A stretch of DNA of 64,000 nt. Source: Hyaloperonospora brassicae. Its lineage: Eukaryota > Oomycota > Peronosporomycetes > Peronosporales > Peronosporaceae. Both the position numbers and the translations under genes were made by a program. The notes below the pieces were generated by a model. The model had not been told where the DNA came from and did not search any database. It saw nothing but the letters and a program-made list of their open reading frames with translations. Where the stretch lies: assembly GCA_947650285.1 (NCBI GenBank), contig CANTFL010001444.1:434001-498000 (forward strand). Reading direction: 5' to 3'. Shown here in pieces: positions 51,171 to 62,135 of the stretch. Each line of letters starts with the position of its first letter. Position 1 is the first letter of the stretch.

Positions 51171-52109
51171 GCGTCGGGTGACCATACGAATGCTGGATGA
51201 ATAAGTTGGGTCTGAGAAGGGAAAAGTTACGCGTGTCCGTGCCCGCAAGCTGTTTGTTGTGTTGTCTATCGTACTGAAGCCAGACATGGCCCGATACTGT
51301 GATTTTCGTCGACGAAACAAGCGCCGAGTCTGATCGCACTGGGTCTGCATTTTGTCTTCCAGTTGTGTAGACGTCAAATTTGATAGCCGGTCTCCGTCAA
51401 ACAAGACGTAGAGGGAAGAGAGAATGAAAGTAAATGGATCGACTGTTTTGTACCGGAGAATGTTTTGTCCTTCTTACTCCTTGTTTCACTACGATACCTT
51501 CTACGATATGTTATTCTCCGTACGGAGTCAAGGCATCACTGACGTATATCCCGATAGAACGGTTGAGTGTCGCTACGACCATTAAGCGCTGTAGCTTAAG
51601 GAAGGTCACGAGAAATCTGCGTGTAGCACCGCTTGCTGCAAGACGTGCAACATTGTCATTCAGGACCGATTACTCGGTACGTTCATTGCCTGTGACATTG
51701 CTTTTTGAAGTACTTGGTGTGCAGATGCTTTACTTGTTGCACGGTCCAAGTCTGTCACGAGCGCAGTTTGTGCTTCTGCGATAGACAGACTGCTGCTGTA
51801 GTGGCAAGGCATCTTTGCTAGTCATATGCAGGGCAATCGTAGGCAGAATGATAGTGCCACGGGCAGAAAGCGAGCGATTTCTAGTGTGACCACGTAACGG
51901 AAGACGACTGCGCATGATCGTTTCTAAAAGCAAAATGCATTACTTTCACATAAATTACATTCATGTCGGCTCGCCATCATTCATAGATCAGAATTTGAAA
52001 GCGTAAATTACAGCCATGTAATTTACGAAGCCGCAGTGCGGAAGGCGAATGCGTCGTCCACCAACCCACTGTTGCCTCCGCCATGCATCGGCAAGTGTTT
52101 TGGAAAGCT
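51171..52109. repeat. 939-bp direct repeat D2
   Basis: Partner of 49241-50179. Begins directly after the LTR end and continues on the right into single-copy sequence (CAAATGCACC). Confidence 0.93.
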
Positions 52110-52293
52110 ACAAATGCACCAATACATCCTATCTACCATTCCCATAACTTCTATAGCACAAGGGTGCCCGAAGGCTGAAACATGACGTGATCTTGCTAGC
52201 TGTGGAATTTTTACTTGGATAGGACGACCTGCACAACAAACATCGGGTACGACTGAGCATGATGGAATTCCTGCGCTCTGCGTCAGTCTGGCT

Positions 52294-52930
52294 TTGCTCA
52301 GAATAAGTGCAACGGGTCACAAAGAGCTACGACAGGCTCGTATCGGAATAGGCTTACGCCTCTTCTTCGAGTGTGGCCCAGCAGCCCAGCTGTGGTCGTT
52401 TGTCAGCCGCGATTGGGATCCCCCGATCGGCTCATCCGTGACGTGGACGCATACCGTTGACCCTTCTACGGCCCCACTCAGTGCTTCCCGGACTATTGAT
52501 GCTAACGCATTGATACTGGGTTGGTATACCTTCCGCGCCATGATACTCCACCAGCCCTGGACCCAGCGCAATGCGATTACAATGAGCATCGACGTCTCCA
52601 CGCGCTTACTCAGCATTTGCTCAAGATTTACACGACATCTGCTGCCCACCTCCGGTATATTCACCGCGGAGTTATTCCCACAAGCTCTCTTGGTCAGATC
52701 GTGGACGTCCTGCGTACCGAGGGTTGCGGAGCTGTCGTCTTGCGCCGCTTTTCGCGTCCACTTGCAACTTGCGATGTTGCCAATCTCGTCCCTGTCAGTA
52801 TTCTGCGCGGTCTCGTTGCGTGCTCCCACTAAACACTGCCTTTCGCCATTGAAGTCTTGTCTACATTGGTCCCACCGGCAACTCGGTTACCTGCTCCGTG
52901 CAAGGCCGCACAGGTCGTTGCTGTAATCAA
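52294..52930 (+). pseudogene. LINE-like C-terminal remnant
   Basis: The plus frame reads RLFFECGPAAQLWSFVSRDW, close to the HLFxCPxAxxxW zinc-binding tail that follows the reverse transcriptase in oomycete non-LTR elements. Then come WYTFRAMILHQPWTQRNAI and, one frame over, a helical KIYTTSAAHLRYIHRG segment. No RT core is present. The open frame has no convincing start, so I read it as a fragment. Confidence 0.45.
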
Positions 52931-55237
52931 CTGTTGTACATAGTTGAGAACTTCGAAGGCTAAGTCAACACAGCCGCCTTCGAGAGGAATAAGCTTACGC
53001 GCCCGTCAGCATGTTGCCGGTACGACGTCTCAAATCATGCCACCAGCTGTCCCCTGTTAAGAGTGGCGCTTGCATGATGGTTACGCCACCGGATGCTGAC
53101 GACCACGATGGTCATGGCAACTTTGTCTTTTGATTTGGCAGCTCAAGCACATCAGTGTGTAAGAAAGAGCGTCACCGTTACCAGCGTCGGGAACCGCGAG
53201 GCCGGTAAGTACACTCTTGTTCCTCACGATATTGGGTCGAAGCGGCTCGAGCGTCAGTAGCTGGCGATTCGTAGCTTGTGCTCGGTGGTCAAAGGCTCTT
53301 TGCTAGAGCAGCGACGTTTGTGTACATATGGCAGGGCCGTGATAGCATAAACCGCTACAAAACGGAAGTTATTGTGTACGTAGAGTGTGGAGTGCAAAAA
53401 GCGACGCCCAGTCCTACCTCGTGATCATTCTGCGCTCACCTGAGTTCATCTGAGCTTGCGTGGTGCCACAAGGACTTGCAGTGGACACGCTCTTTTCCTT
53501 TCGGACGAGATCGAGAGACAGTCGGACATGGGCTCGCTGGCATCATGAAATGCATGGTCAGCGTTTCCTGGGACGGCGCAAGAAGGACAAGGCTCAAATC
53601 CTTGTCTTGCCAGTCAAATGCAGACCAGAGAGACAACAGCGGTCCGTGGCACCGTATTCATATGCACTAGTAGAAGGCTCGTGCCACGGTCGAAGTGGTT
53701 CGGGCATTTATGTGCACTCAGCAGCAGCAGCGTGCTCCGCTCTGGATCAGAGGGTCAGACGAAATGCAGTCGGTTGACATAGAAGAGTGATGCTCTTGAG
53801 CTGGTCTCCGATAGACATTCGGATCACTCGCTTCGACCGTCGCACAATGCCGTGCGCTGCGCATGTACCATAAGGTCCGCTTGACCGAGCGAAGATACTT
53901 TGGCATCTCATCAAGCATGTCGATAGAGCGGGACGTCATGGCGGCATAATCAAATCGCAAGAAACTGGACACGTTGGTATCGTCTGGTCAGCTGGCTGGG
54001 TTGAAAAATCGTCAGCAGCCAGCTGGCGGGTCCCTGCCGCACGCATAATCTAGCTCTTCGCATGCCCTGCACTATCGGCTTCCGTGGAGCCAGAGCTGCA
54101 GAAGACGATCATGGCCGACGCGACAATGACGCGCTTCATGGACAAGGCCAGTGCTCATGCGCTTCCATTGTCTGTGATCATCTCCAGGTCGGACGACGCC
54201 GATCAATACAGTGGTGCACATCAGCAGCCGCCTGCGACATGGCGGGTCCGAACCGGCACTCGAGCCGAAGTCGAGTGAGGATGCCAGAAGATTGATCTGC
54301 TGGTCCGGGACGCGCGAAAGTAGCTATGGGAGCCGCGAACGAGATGCAGGTAATGCATACGCAGACAGCCGATCTACGAGCGCATGCCAAATCCCAGAGA
54401 GTGGAATCTCTTCTCGAGTGACGACGACCTGTAAATCGAGCGGCGCGACTTCATCGCATTGCCCACCCGCCCACCGTAGACGTCCAACTCGAGCAGCCCG
54501 TCTGCGAGACGTGTGAGTGCCGTCGATGGCCAGCGGTCGTAGCGATCGCCTCGCTTTCGCTAGCCATTGCAACGATCAGGCAGACCGTCACGAGCTCAAA
54601 TGTACATGCTATGCGTTAGCTCCTCAGCACCGCGTGGAAAGCCGCTTTGCCACCACGGCTTCGTCTATCTTCGAGCCACAGTCTATCGATCAAGGCTATA
54701 GGTAGAGTCAGCTACTCACAGAGTCAGTCGATCACGGACCTTCCTCGCTGCAGCAAAAGCTCACGAGAGTATCCCACGACCAACGCGTTTGCTATCGCAT
54801 GTTGCCATCTCCACCAGCGCATTCGGCTCAACGCGTTCCTACGAGTGGGCAGCCGAGCCCCATCGTCTTGCACCCGCCCCGTTCGCGCCTGGCGGTGTAC
54901 CAAGTGGCAACTGTCCGCCGCGCCTGCCTCTTGTCCGCCTGATGAGGGCTCGAGCGGACGGCCGGGCCGAACAAACGGCTCTGACCTTCTCGAAATGAAC
55001 GTAAAAACAAGCGCACAGCCGGGTCTCGGCTCCCTACGGATCGATCGGTCGGCCGACCACGCGACGATTGTCCATCAGACGTGCATTTTTCAACTCGCTA
55101 CGCATCGCGCGAGCGCAAAGCCCGTGGACTGGTTGGCTGGCTGATTGTCTCCTTCACTGCCCGTCTATCTGTCGTCACTTTTGACGTCGACGAGCACTAC
55201 TCCACTCGCGTTTGCAGGCATTGGTCAAGTTGCAGCT
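52931..55237. other. GC-richer stretch, no gene resolved
   Basis: Many mid-length frames on both strands. Two have protein-like composition: minus 53718-53972 (FDYAAMTSRSIDMLDEMPKY) and plus 54084-54278 (QKTIMADATMTRFMDKASAH). Neither has good splice partners or a recognised family. The 600 bp before 55238 are probably the 5' region of the MYB gene. Confidence 0.35.
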
Positions 55238-55831
55238 ATGATTGCTTGTGGATCGAGCTCGCCGCTACCAGTCGCTATGCGCGAGGCGACACCGATCTCG
55301 CCAACAGCCAAAGGGATCTGGTCCCAAGAAGAGCACGATCGCTTCTTGGATGCCATGAAGCTCTACCCCAAGGGGCCATGGAGAATCGTTGCCGATCACG
55401 TTGGCACTCGGTCTGTGCGGCAGGTGCAAACCCATGCACAGAAGTACCAGGAGAAGGTGTCGCGTCGACTCCGCGGGCTGCGGAAGTGCAAGAAACGACT
55501 AGTGCGACCGGAACACCGCATCGATGAAGACACAATGGAACTGTGCAAGCTGGTCGCCTGTACGGTCCAACAACTAGTGGTAACTGGAGACGACAATGCG
55601 TCGCTCGGAGCGATGAGCGTCGAGCCGATGGCGCTGTCGGAAGAGGACGTTGCGACGCCAGAGGTGCTTGGGACTATCGACAGTCCGCGTGGCACTGATA
55701 CGAAGATAAGGACCGATGACTTGTTGCCATTGCCATGCGCGGAAGTTGTCGACGAGATTGAGCTGGATCCACTGGCCATCCCCACCGTGAGCGAGTCACT
55801 CGACTTCCTCATCGAGTACCTGTCGACATGA
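55238..55831 (+). CDS. SHAQKYF-class single-MYB transcription factor
   Basis: 197 residues from ATG 55238. The frame is open about 30 codons further up but without an ATG. One MYB/SANT repeat spans about residues 26-84: GIWSQEEHDRFLDAM with W28, GPWRIVADHVGTRS with W48, then VQTHAQKYQEK, the SHAQKYF-like third helix (THAQKYQ, 65-71) that reads DNA. A basic RRLRGLRKCKKR tail could be a nuclear signal. The rest is acidic and ends ESLDFLIEYL. Single-exon. It faces a related gene at 58407-59045. Plant relatives bind TATCCA-like sites; oomycete targets are unknown. Confidence 0.9.
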   Translation: MIACGSSSPLPVAMREATPISPTAKGIWSQEEHDRFLDAMKLYPKGPWRIVADHVGTRSVRQVQTHAQKYQEKVSRRLRGLRKCKKRLVRPEHRIDEDTMELCKLVACTVQQLVVTGDDNASLGAMSVEPMALSEEDVATPEVLGTIDSPRGTDTKIRTDDLLPLPCAEVVDEIELDPLAIPTVSESLDFLIEYLST

Positions 55832-58406
55832 CTCTGCCTTGAGCACTAGCGGATACCAACCAGTGCAGTAGCGACGGAATAGACCGTCATCTCTGGCAAA
55901 GGAGCTGCTGTCATCGAGCAGGAGACGTATTGAGCATAAGAGGGAGAGGCTTCATATTTATATCGTAACGAGCCTTACAATACAAGTTTACCCACAAAAG
56001 CGCAGTACCTCGGACAGCCGATCTCGGAGCACCGCCAAAGCCGAGTTACCTCTCGATCCAACAACACCCGCTGCTCGATCTTTGACTGCAGCATCTCCAT
56101 CCCGGCGGCAAACGGAGTCATTTGCCTACAGTGCTGCGACAATGAGCCTGTCATGCCTGCTCGTCGACCTGCTTGTATGCACCAAAGCAAGTACGCCCAC
56201 ATCAACGGGCAGCACCATGACAACAAAGTGCTGCCACCACGTACGGTTTGCGCAAGTGGAGAAGAAGGCGTTCACGTATGGAGTGTCGGAACCCAATCAC
56301 CCACATCGAGGACAGACGTCTGTTGCCACACGTTGGTGCAAGGGTTAATGTCCAGCGTACGGTCTCGCGCATGCGTACCGGCCTCGCCCCTCCCTGATCG
56401 GATCATGGCGGTTGATGTGTCAGATTGCGAACATTTGGGCTGTATGCTGTCCTGTCACGCAGTCCGTGTACTACAATTGGCAAGCACACCTGTTCGGCTT
56501 GCAGTAGCTTGGTCTACTGTAGCCGAAGGGCATCAGTAGGCATCGGTACTCTACTCGCGGCAAAGAAGGAGTCTTATGATTGAGCACAAGTAGTCAAGTG
56601 GATGGTCATCATGATTTGTTTACGACCAAGAAAAACGGTACTGATCGAAGGAACAACAGCTTGCTGCCTTGTCACATGTACGATCTGTTGACTCAGACAG
56701 AGAGCGCGGTCAACAAATGATCGCAGACGCTTGGCCCAGTTTACCGTTACATGGACGGCCCTGTGCTGTTCTGTGAGACCTTTGCTGCTGGTGCTGTTTA
56801 CAACGCTGTCGTATATGCGCGTACTCCACGCTTGGACGAATGAAAAAACAACGGCCTCCGAGAGCCAGCGGCGGCCGCTGCGAACGAGTTCAAGGTCAAG
56901 TTGCTGTTTCCGTGTGCAGCAACAACTCCGTGTCTTCCGCAGCACATCGAGCTTCGACTGGTACCGTAGCTGCTGTAGCTCAATGCTCGACTGGCTAGCA
57001 GACCTGTGTAATTGCGGCTACCTAGAGCCAGAGTCAACCGGCGCGGCGTCGTTCGTATTCCCGACACCAGTGGGTGGGTCCGTGCAGTGTCGTGAAGCAG
57101 ATACCAGCAAGACGGCTGCGCAGCTTGCAGCTGAGCTTTTTTTTCAGAACAGCCCGCGTGGCTCATTCGCCAAGCACATGTACACTCGTCGTTTTCCCCT
57201 GCTCACTGCGCAGAATAGTCTGGTCTATCGTCTGTGTCGAAACGTTGACCTGCTGTTCCGACCACCATTTGACCATACGCCGCTAGCAGCAGGAGGAACG
57301 ACCGCGGCGGCTCATGCTGGGCCAAAAGCACAAGCTGTGCCGTCAAGATACGTGGTAGTTAGGAACAGGCGTGGAAAGGGACTGCTCCCGCTGTAATGTG
57401 CCTTCTGCAAGTTTGCCGTACACGTGCTGCAGATCAGGGACTTGACCCTCGCGCTGCGAAGATAACAGCGTAAATTACCGCAGTCAAAGCTTGGACGTTT
57501 TGTCTATACGTGGGATGGACACGACTGCGAAGCACAGTCTGTGCCCGATCGCTCGTATGAGCACGAGCTCGTGGAAGTTGGACCGTCATTCGGTCTACAA
57601 AAACGATGGCGGCGGGGCAGTGACATGCTGCTCAAAGCCTTGATAACGTCGGGAGGGCGGACCATTGCAAAGCAGACTACCAGCTACATGGAGGGACTAC
57701 TTTGCCCACACTTGCAGGCGTGGGTCGCCCGCGTGAAAACAAACAACGCTTGTTTACTAAGATATGGATGAAAGCAGCTGCGTCGATCCCGTCGACCAGA
57801 CGCAGTGGATAGATATCGATCTGGTGACTCCCATCCTGGCCGCCACGACGAGGCATGCATGAAGCGCAAACATGCAGGTACATCAAAATTTCACGTGGCC
57901 TCGTTCCTCGAGAGAACAGACGCGTCCTGCGTGAGCGTCGATCGGTCTATTGACAAGCAGCAAAGTGCACTGTGTGGCTATTGTCTCAGCAAACGACTTC
58001 GTTCTGCCGGTGGGGACCGTCAGTAGCTGCCACGCGAGCCGCGAATTTCGCGGACAGCAGCAGACTATGTTCTTTCGATTTGCTCGTGCCGGTGGTCGTA
58101 CCGTTGACGACGGCTGCACGCGAGGGATCGCGCATGTGAAACCGCTCTCAACGGCCGCATCGAAAACACGCGCGTCTGTGGAAGGTGTCAAATACGCCCC
58201 AACCACTGCGTATCGCTCGCTGCTCGCGGCAAAACGCACCAAAGGTGTCGTCAGCAAGTAAACAAAAACTCAACTGAAGGGTAAGGAAAATATAAAGTGT
58301 ATAAATGATAGTATCTCCTACTTCCAGAGACGTCCTCTTGGGTCGTTGTTGTTGTTTTGTTGTTGTTGTTGTTACGGGGTGCCGCGCGTGGGCGCAACAC
58401 TATAAG
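55832..58406. other. Intergenic stretch between two MYB genes
   Basis: About 2.6 kb without a convincing gene. The longest frame (plus 56731-57396) has no ATG at its head and is unrecognised. A minus frame (56161 to 55975, from ATG) of about 60 residues and a 32-codon acidic plus ORF near 57764 are noted only. Pure GTT tracts sit at 58345-58375 beside the second MYB gene's 3' end. Confidence 0.4.
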
Positions 58407-59045
58407 TTAGGCAAGCAGCAAGTCAATCGACTCTTGCACGTCTTGTCGATACGCTTCGTCGGCTAAGACTTCCTCGTAGGATACCCCGGACGTGAACGGC
58501 AGCGGGTCCATGTCGCCCATGAGTGCGTCCATGTCCATAAGTTCGAAATCTACGTCCAAGCTCGTGCTGCTGCTGCTCGTGCAGCTCCTGGCTTCGCTTG
58601 CCACGGGGCTGCACGCGCCCGTCAATAGCTGGCCAAAGGTGCCGCTGAGCGGGGACATGGCGCCCATGGGGAACGACGACGGCGAGCGGGGCGATCCTTG
58701 CATGGCAAAGTTCTTGACGCGCTGGATGCAGCCTGTTGCGTCGGCGTCCACGCGGTGCTCCGGCCGCACGAATTTCTTCTTTTGTTTTCGGAGTCCGCGA
58801 CGTCGGCGGTTGATCTTCTGCTGGTACTTCTGGGCGTGCGTCTGCACTTGTTTAATGGATCGCGTGCCGATGAAAGCAGCGATCGAGCGCCATGGACCCG
58901 TTGGGAACATCTTCATAGCATGGAGGAACTGCTCGTGTTCCTGTTCCGACCACAGGCCGCGAGTGATCGGTGCAGGCGCAGGAGGCGTCACGGCGCGGTG
59001 TCCGCCGCGTGCGCTCATTGGTGACGTTGGAATCGCAATCATCAT
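58407..59045 (-). CDS. SHAQKYF-class single-MYB transcription factor, paralogue
   Basis: 212 residues from ATG 59045 (MMIAIPTSP). The MYB repeat is at about residues 30-88: GLWSEQEHEQFLHAM (W32), GPWRSIAAFIGTRS (W52), VQTHAQKYQQK (69-75), followed by basic RRRRGLRKQKKKFVRPEHR, which the gene at 55238 shares almost word for word. The C-terminus is Ser-rich, then acidic (DMDALMGDMDPLPF), ending ESIDLLLA, much like ESLDFLIEYL in the partner. The 5' leader on the minus strand holds (CAA)n. The two genes converge and probably arose by duplication with inversion, with the C-terminal motif kept. Confidence 0.92.
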   Translation of the reverse strand: MMIAIPTSPMSARGGHRAVTPPAPAPITRGLWSEQEHEQFLHAMKMFPTGPWRSIAAFIGTRSIKQVQTHAQKYQQKINRRRRGLRKQKKKFVRPEHRVDADATGCIQRVKNFAMQGSPRSPSSFPMGAMSPLSGTFGQLLTGACSPVASEARSCTSSSSTSLDVDFELMDMDALMGDMDPLPFTSGVSYEEVLADEAYRQDVQESIDLLLA

Positions 59046-60515
59046 ATTGACGGAAGCGGTGGGTGGTTTGTTGTTGTTGTTGTTGTTGGGCCTTTTGTTT
59101 AGAGTGGCAATGGGTGTGCGAGTGCGGAGGGGCTGCGGGGTATGCAGCTCGAGCCAAATCGAGAAATGATCATGAGTGATGTAATGCCGCGGGGCCACTT
59201 TTGGGCTCGTCCTCTCTTCTCCTTGACACGCCGGTGGCTCGTCTGCGTGCGTGTGAGTGTGAGTGCAAAGAAGGAGATGGGCACCATCGCGCGGGGTTAG
59301 GGGTAATGTATGGCTCCGAGCGATTTGTAGCGAACGATTGACCAATGGCAGCTGGGCAGCCGGTCGGCTCGTCTGACGCGCACAGCAAAACGAGCACGTA
59401 AATTATCAAGCGGTAAATTACACGCGTGCTGTTCGAGTCCAAGCGGCGCATGAAACGTGCTCGATCAACGAATGCAAGTCATGCCGTGATCGTGGATGCG
59501 CTCTCGATAACCTCTTGTCGTAGCTTCGCTTTGCTCTCGTCCCTCGTTTTGCCGCTCATTTTGCAGCCAGTTAAGTCGCGAAAACACGTCGTCAAAACCG
59601 CCAACGACCACGCGATAAGGTTCGCCGCTCAGGATCGCACATGCATGAATCTCGGCATTGTGGTTGAGGTCCAAACGGTCCACTTTTGCGTCTGTCTAGT
59701 CTACGATCACCATCGACCGCGCATGTAGAAATCCCGGCAGACCACTCCACTCAATAGATGCGCCTCGACTTTTCGCAAACAAAGAGCTTGGTCGACGAGC
59801 GCACTTGCTTCAAGTTTGAACCTATGCGAGCGAGAACAAATTATACAAGCTGCTGCATCATCGCATAGCATCGTGCTGTCCTAGATAGCACGTTGAGACC
59901 GAGTTGTGGCCGTTGCAAGTCGTCCTTGCGAAAACACACGCGCAAATGTCTCTGCAAGGAACTTGTTCCACGAAAAGAAGCAGCCGGTCGGTCGGTCGGT
60001 TCGTCGGTTCGTCGGCCGTCCAAGTGAGTGGCAAAGTCCCGTCCGTTTGTCCGAAAGAAAAGATAGATTACTTTGCCAGCCTTGCTTCGGTCAAGTCTGC
60101 GACACCCGCTTTCTCGTCGTGTCCGGATTGGCGAGGCCCGAAAAGATCTTTCGAGCATCGCGCGCCGTGTGCTGAAACTGAAAGCGCAGACTACGATGGA
60201 CGAACGGCAGTCGATACCAGTACAAGAACTAATTAAAGTCCAGCAAAGCACTTGGTGTCTTTTTGTCCGGGCCGCTGTCCGATATGCGACCGTGACGCTG
60301 CGATGGTCCTTCGGGCGGCTTCCTTTCGCAGTCCCTTCTTTCCGCTCCTTTCGCTTCCGCGGGGCTCACGGGGCTTTCGTCTCCAGCTGCATTCGTCTGC
60401 TGCATCATGCGATTGCTGACTCGTCAAGCTTGCGGATGAGGCACCAGACGCCGCTTCTACTGCCGCGTGCAGCCTACCTTTTTCTTCCACGGAGTGGGAG
60501 GCCGGGCCAGCTTGC
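59046..60515. other. GC-rich intergenic stretch
   Basis: Carries a (CAA/TTG)n tract at 59067-59095 and GGTC/GTTC tetramers at 59985-60012. Several frames on both strands exceed 90 codons because of the composition; none has a recognised domain. Confidence 0.4.
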
Positions 60516-60857
60516 ATGGGACCCGGCGACACTGGCCGGCTCTCGCTGGTGAAATGCCGCGACTACGTGCAGGACTTGGCGAGGTACAACTGTCTGCGGG
60601 CAACGGTAGCACCGGCGGAGGGGCGGTATCAGGTAAGTTTACAGGCGATGATGATGCCACGACGACCGATCAAGTCAACGCACTTCAACAACGTACCAAC
60701 AGTTTTTTTCTGCGCGGCGTTCACTCCGAGTTGCGAGCATGTGGCCCGCACACAAACAAACTACCACCACCACCACCAACTTGCAAGTAAAGAAGGAGGA
60801 AGGGGTCGGCTGACCACGTCACTGTCGAGACTTTGGTCCGACTTGTCTCTGGCCTGA
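60516..60857 (+). CDS. Unidentified ORF, maybe a first exon
   Basis: From ATG 60516 the first 39 codons look protein-like (LSLVKCRDYVQDLARYNC) and end at CAG/GTAAGT, a consensus 5' splice site at about 60633. Past it the frame turns low-complexity with a His run. A pyrimidine-rich CTTCTTTCCGCTCC stretch lies about 180 bp upstream. I found no second exon that clearly belongs. Function unknown. Confidence 0.3.
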   Translation: MGPGDTGRLSLVKCRDYVQDLARYNCLRATVAPAEGRYQVSLQAMMMPRRPIKSTHFNNVPTVFFCAAFTPSCEHVARTQTNYHHHHQLASKEGGRGRLTTSLSRLWSDLSLA

Positions 60858-61422
60858 GCTTTCGTTGGCGTTCCTCAGTAGCAATTGCGTGCGTGCGTGT
60901 GTGCGCGTGTAGTGAGTGTGTACGTTTACAGAAATAGCTGTAGTACCAGTGTCAAGCATCGCACGGGCGCAAAAACCCCGTTTTACTCAGCCTCACGATT
61001 GCCGACTTCTACAGGGTATCGAGTGTGACAAGGTGCAAAAGATAGGCTCGCGCGCCGATTCGGACGGCTTCAAGATCGAAATGGCTTCTTCCCGCACCGA
61101 TCGAGCAATATCGTTTCAGAAGGGTATTGGACGCGTAGAGGTCTACAAACTCACCGGCTCATCGCCGTTACACAGAAACCCAACCTTTGTCTGCTGGCTT
61201 TTCTCACGCACGTCTGCGCGCGACCGCAGCAGCGGCACTCTGACCGCTGAGAAGTCACCTCAAAACATGCGATGGGGCTGCAGGTGTCGCGAACGCGCGT
61301 CGGCTTTGCCCTCGACGGCGTGTGGAACGAGAACGTACTGCACCGACAGAAGCGCTCGAGACGATTGTGCGCGCGAGGGAAAATCGAAGGCAAACCATCA
61401 GCTTTGAGAGGAGCGATTGAGC

Positions 61423-61507
61423 TGATTTTTGCCTCCAGTAGTAGCACTGGAGTTGATTTTTGCCTCCGGTAGTAGTACCGAAGTTGATTTTTGCATCCAG
61501 TAGGGAG
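61423..61507. repeat. 31-bp tandem repeat, about 2.7 copies
   Basis: Units start at 61423, 61454 and 61485 (TGATTTTTGCCTCCAGTAG and variants). In the first two, the bases CCAGTAGTAGCACTGG and CCGGTAGTAGTACCG form small stems whose paired bases differ between units. Confidence 0.9.
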
Positions 61508-61801
61508 TGATCCGCCGCATGGGAACGAGATCGCACGTCGCGACGATGCACCGCCCAGAGCAGATGCGGTTGGCTGCCCCAAGTCGTACCACTTTGGACG
61601 AGCAATTGCGAGGCGTAATGTATTCGGAGCGGAGCTCGTGCGAAGACGACGAGCGACTGCAGCCCTCAGTTGCGGATTTGACGCCGGCAAACACTCGTGG
61701 CAGCTGGTGTGGTCGATGAGGCTATCCCACGGAGCCGTCTGCAGACTGCACTAGCTCCGAGACGGAAGATACGAGGACCAGGTTGCAATCCAGTGCGGAC
61801 G

Positions 61802-61907
61802 CGAAAAGCATCACGAGCTTTGGCAGGTCTTGTTGGCATCCGACAAGTGCCCCGAACAGCACTTGTCGGATGCCAACAAGACCTGCCAAAGCTCGTGATG
61901 CTTTTCG
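61802..61907. repeat. Perfect 49-bp inverted repeat, 8-nt loop
   Basis: Arm 61802-61850 (begins CGAAAAGCATCACGAG) is an exact reverse complement of 61859-61907; the loop is CCCGAACA. Every base of the stem pairs. Confidence 0.95.
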
Positions 61908-62135
61908 TTATCTACCAGCAGATCGCAGCAGCAGCCACCGCGGGGGTAAGACTGACTGACGGACGGACGGACGGACGGACTTGTGCGATCGCCAAACAAA
62001 CGGTCAAGTTGCGAGTAGCATTACACCGTCATGCAGTAGGAAAACGTCACTAGACGTCCACAATGGACGACAGCAGCAGCAGCAGCAGTAGCAGTAGTAG
62101 CCTCTTCTATCCATCCGGCACCTCCGTCCTCTGCG

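Larger units (their letters stand above)
60858..62135. other. Intergenic stretch with small repeats
   Basis: Contains a 31-bp tandem repeat, a 49-bp perfect hairpin, an (ACGG)n tract (61957-61980) and a (CAG)n tract (62071-62090). The plus frame 61507-61719 is open but has no recognised domain. Confidence 0.45.

Noticed and set aside
49241..52109. D1/D2 as LTRs of one element
   Set aside because: They lack TG...CA ends, a primer site and a purine tract, and a genuine Gypsy LTR sits between them.
56731..57396. 221-codon plus frame between the MYB genes
   Set aside because: No ATG at its head, no domain, and composition alone explains the open length.
57883..58261. Overlapping frames of about 100-120 codons on both strands
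   Set aside because: Neither starts with ATG or resembles a family.
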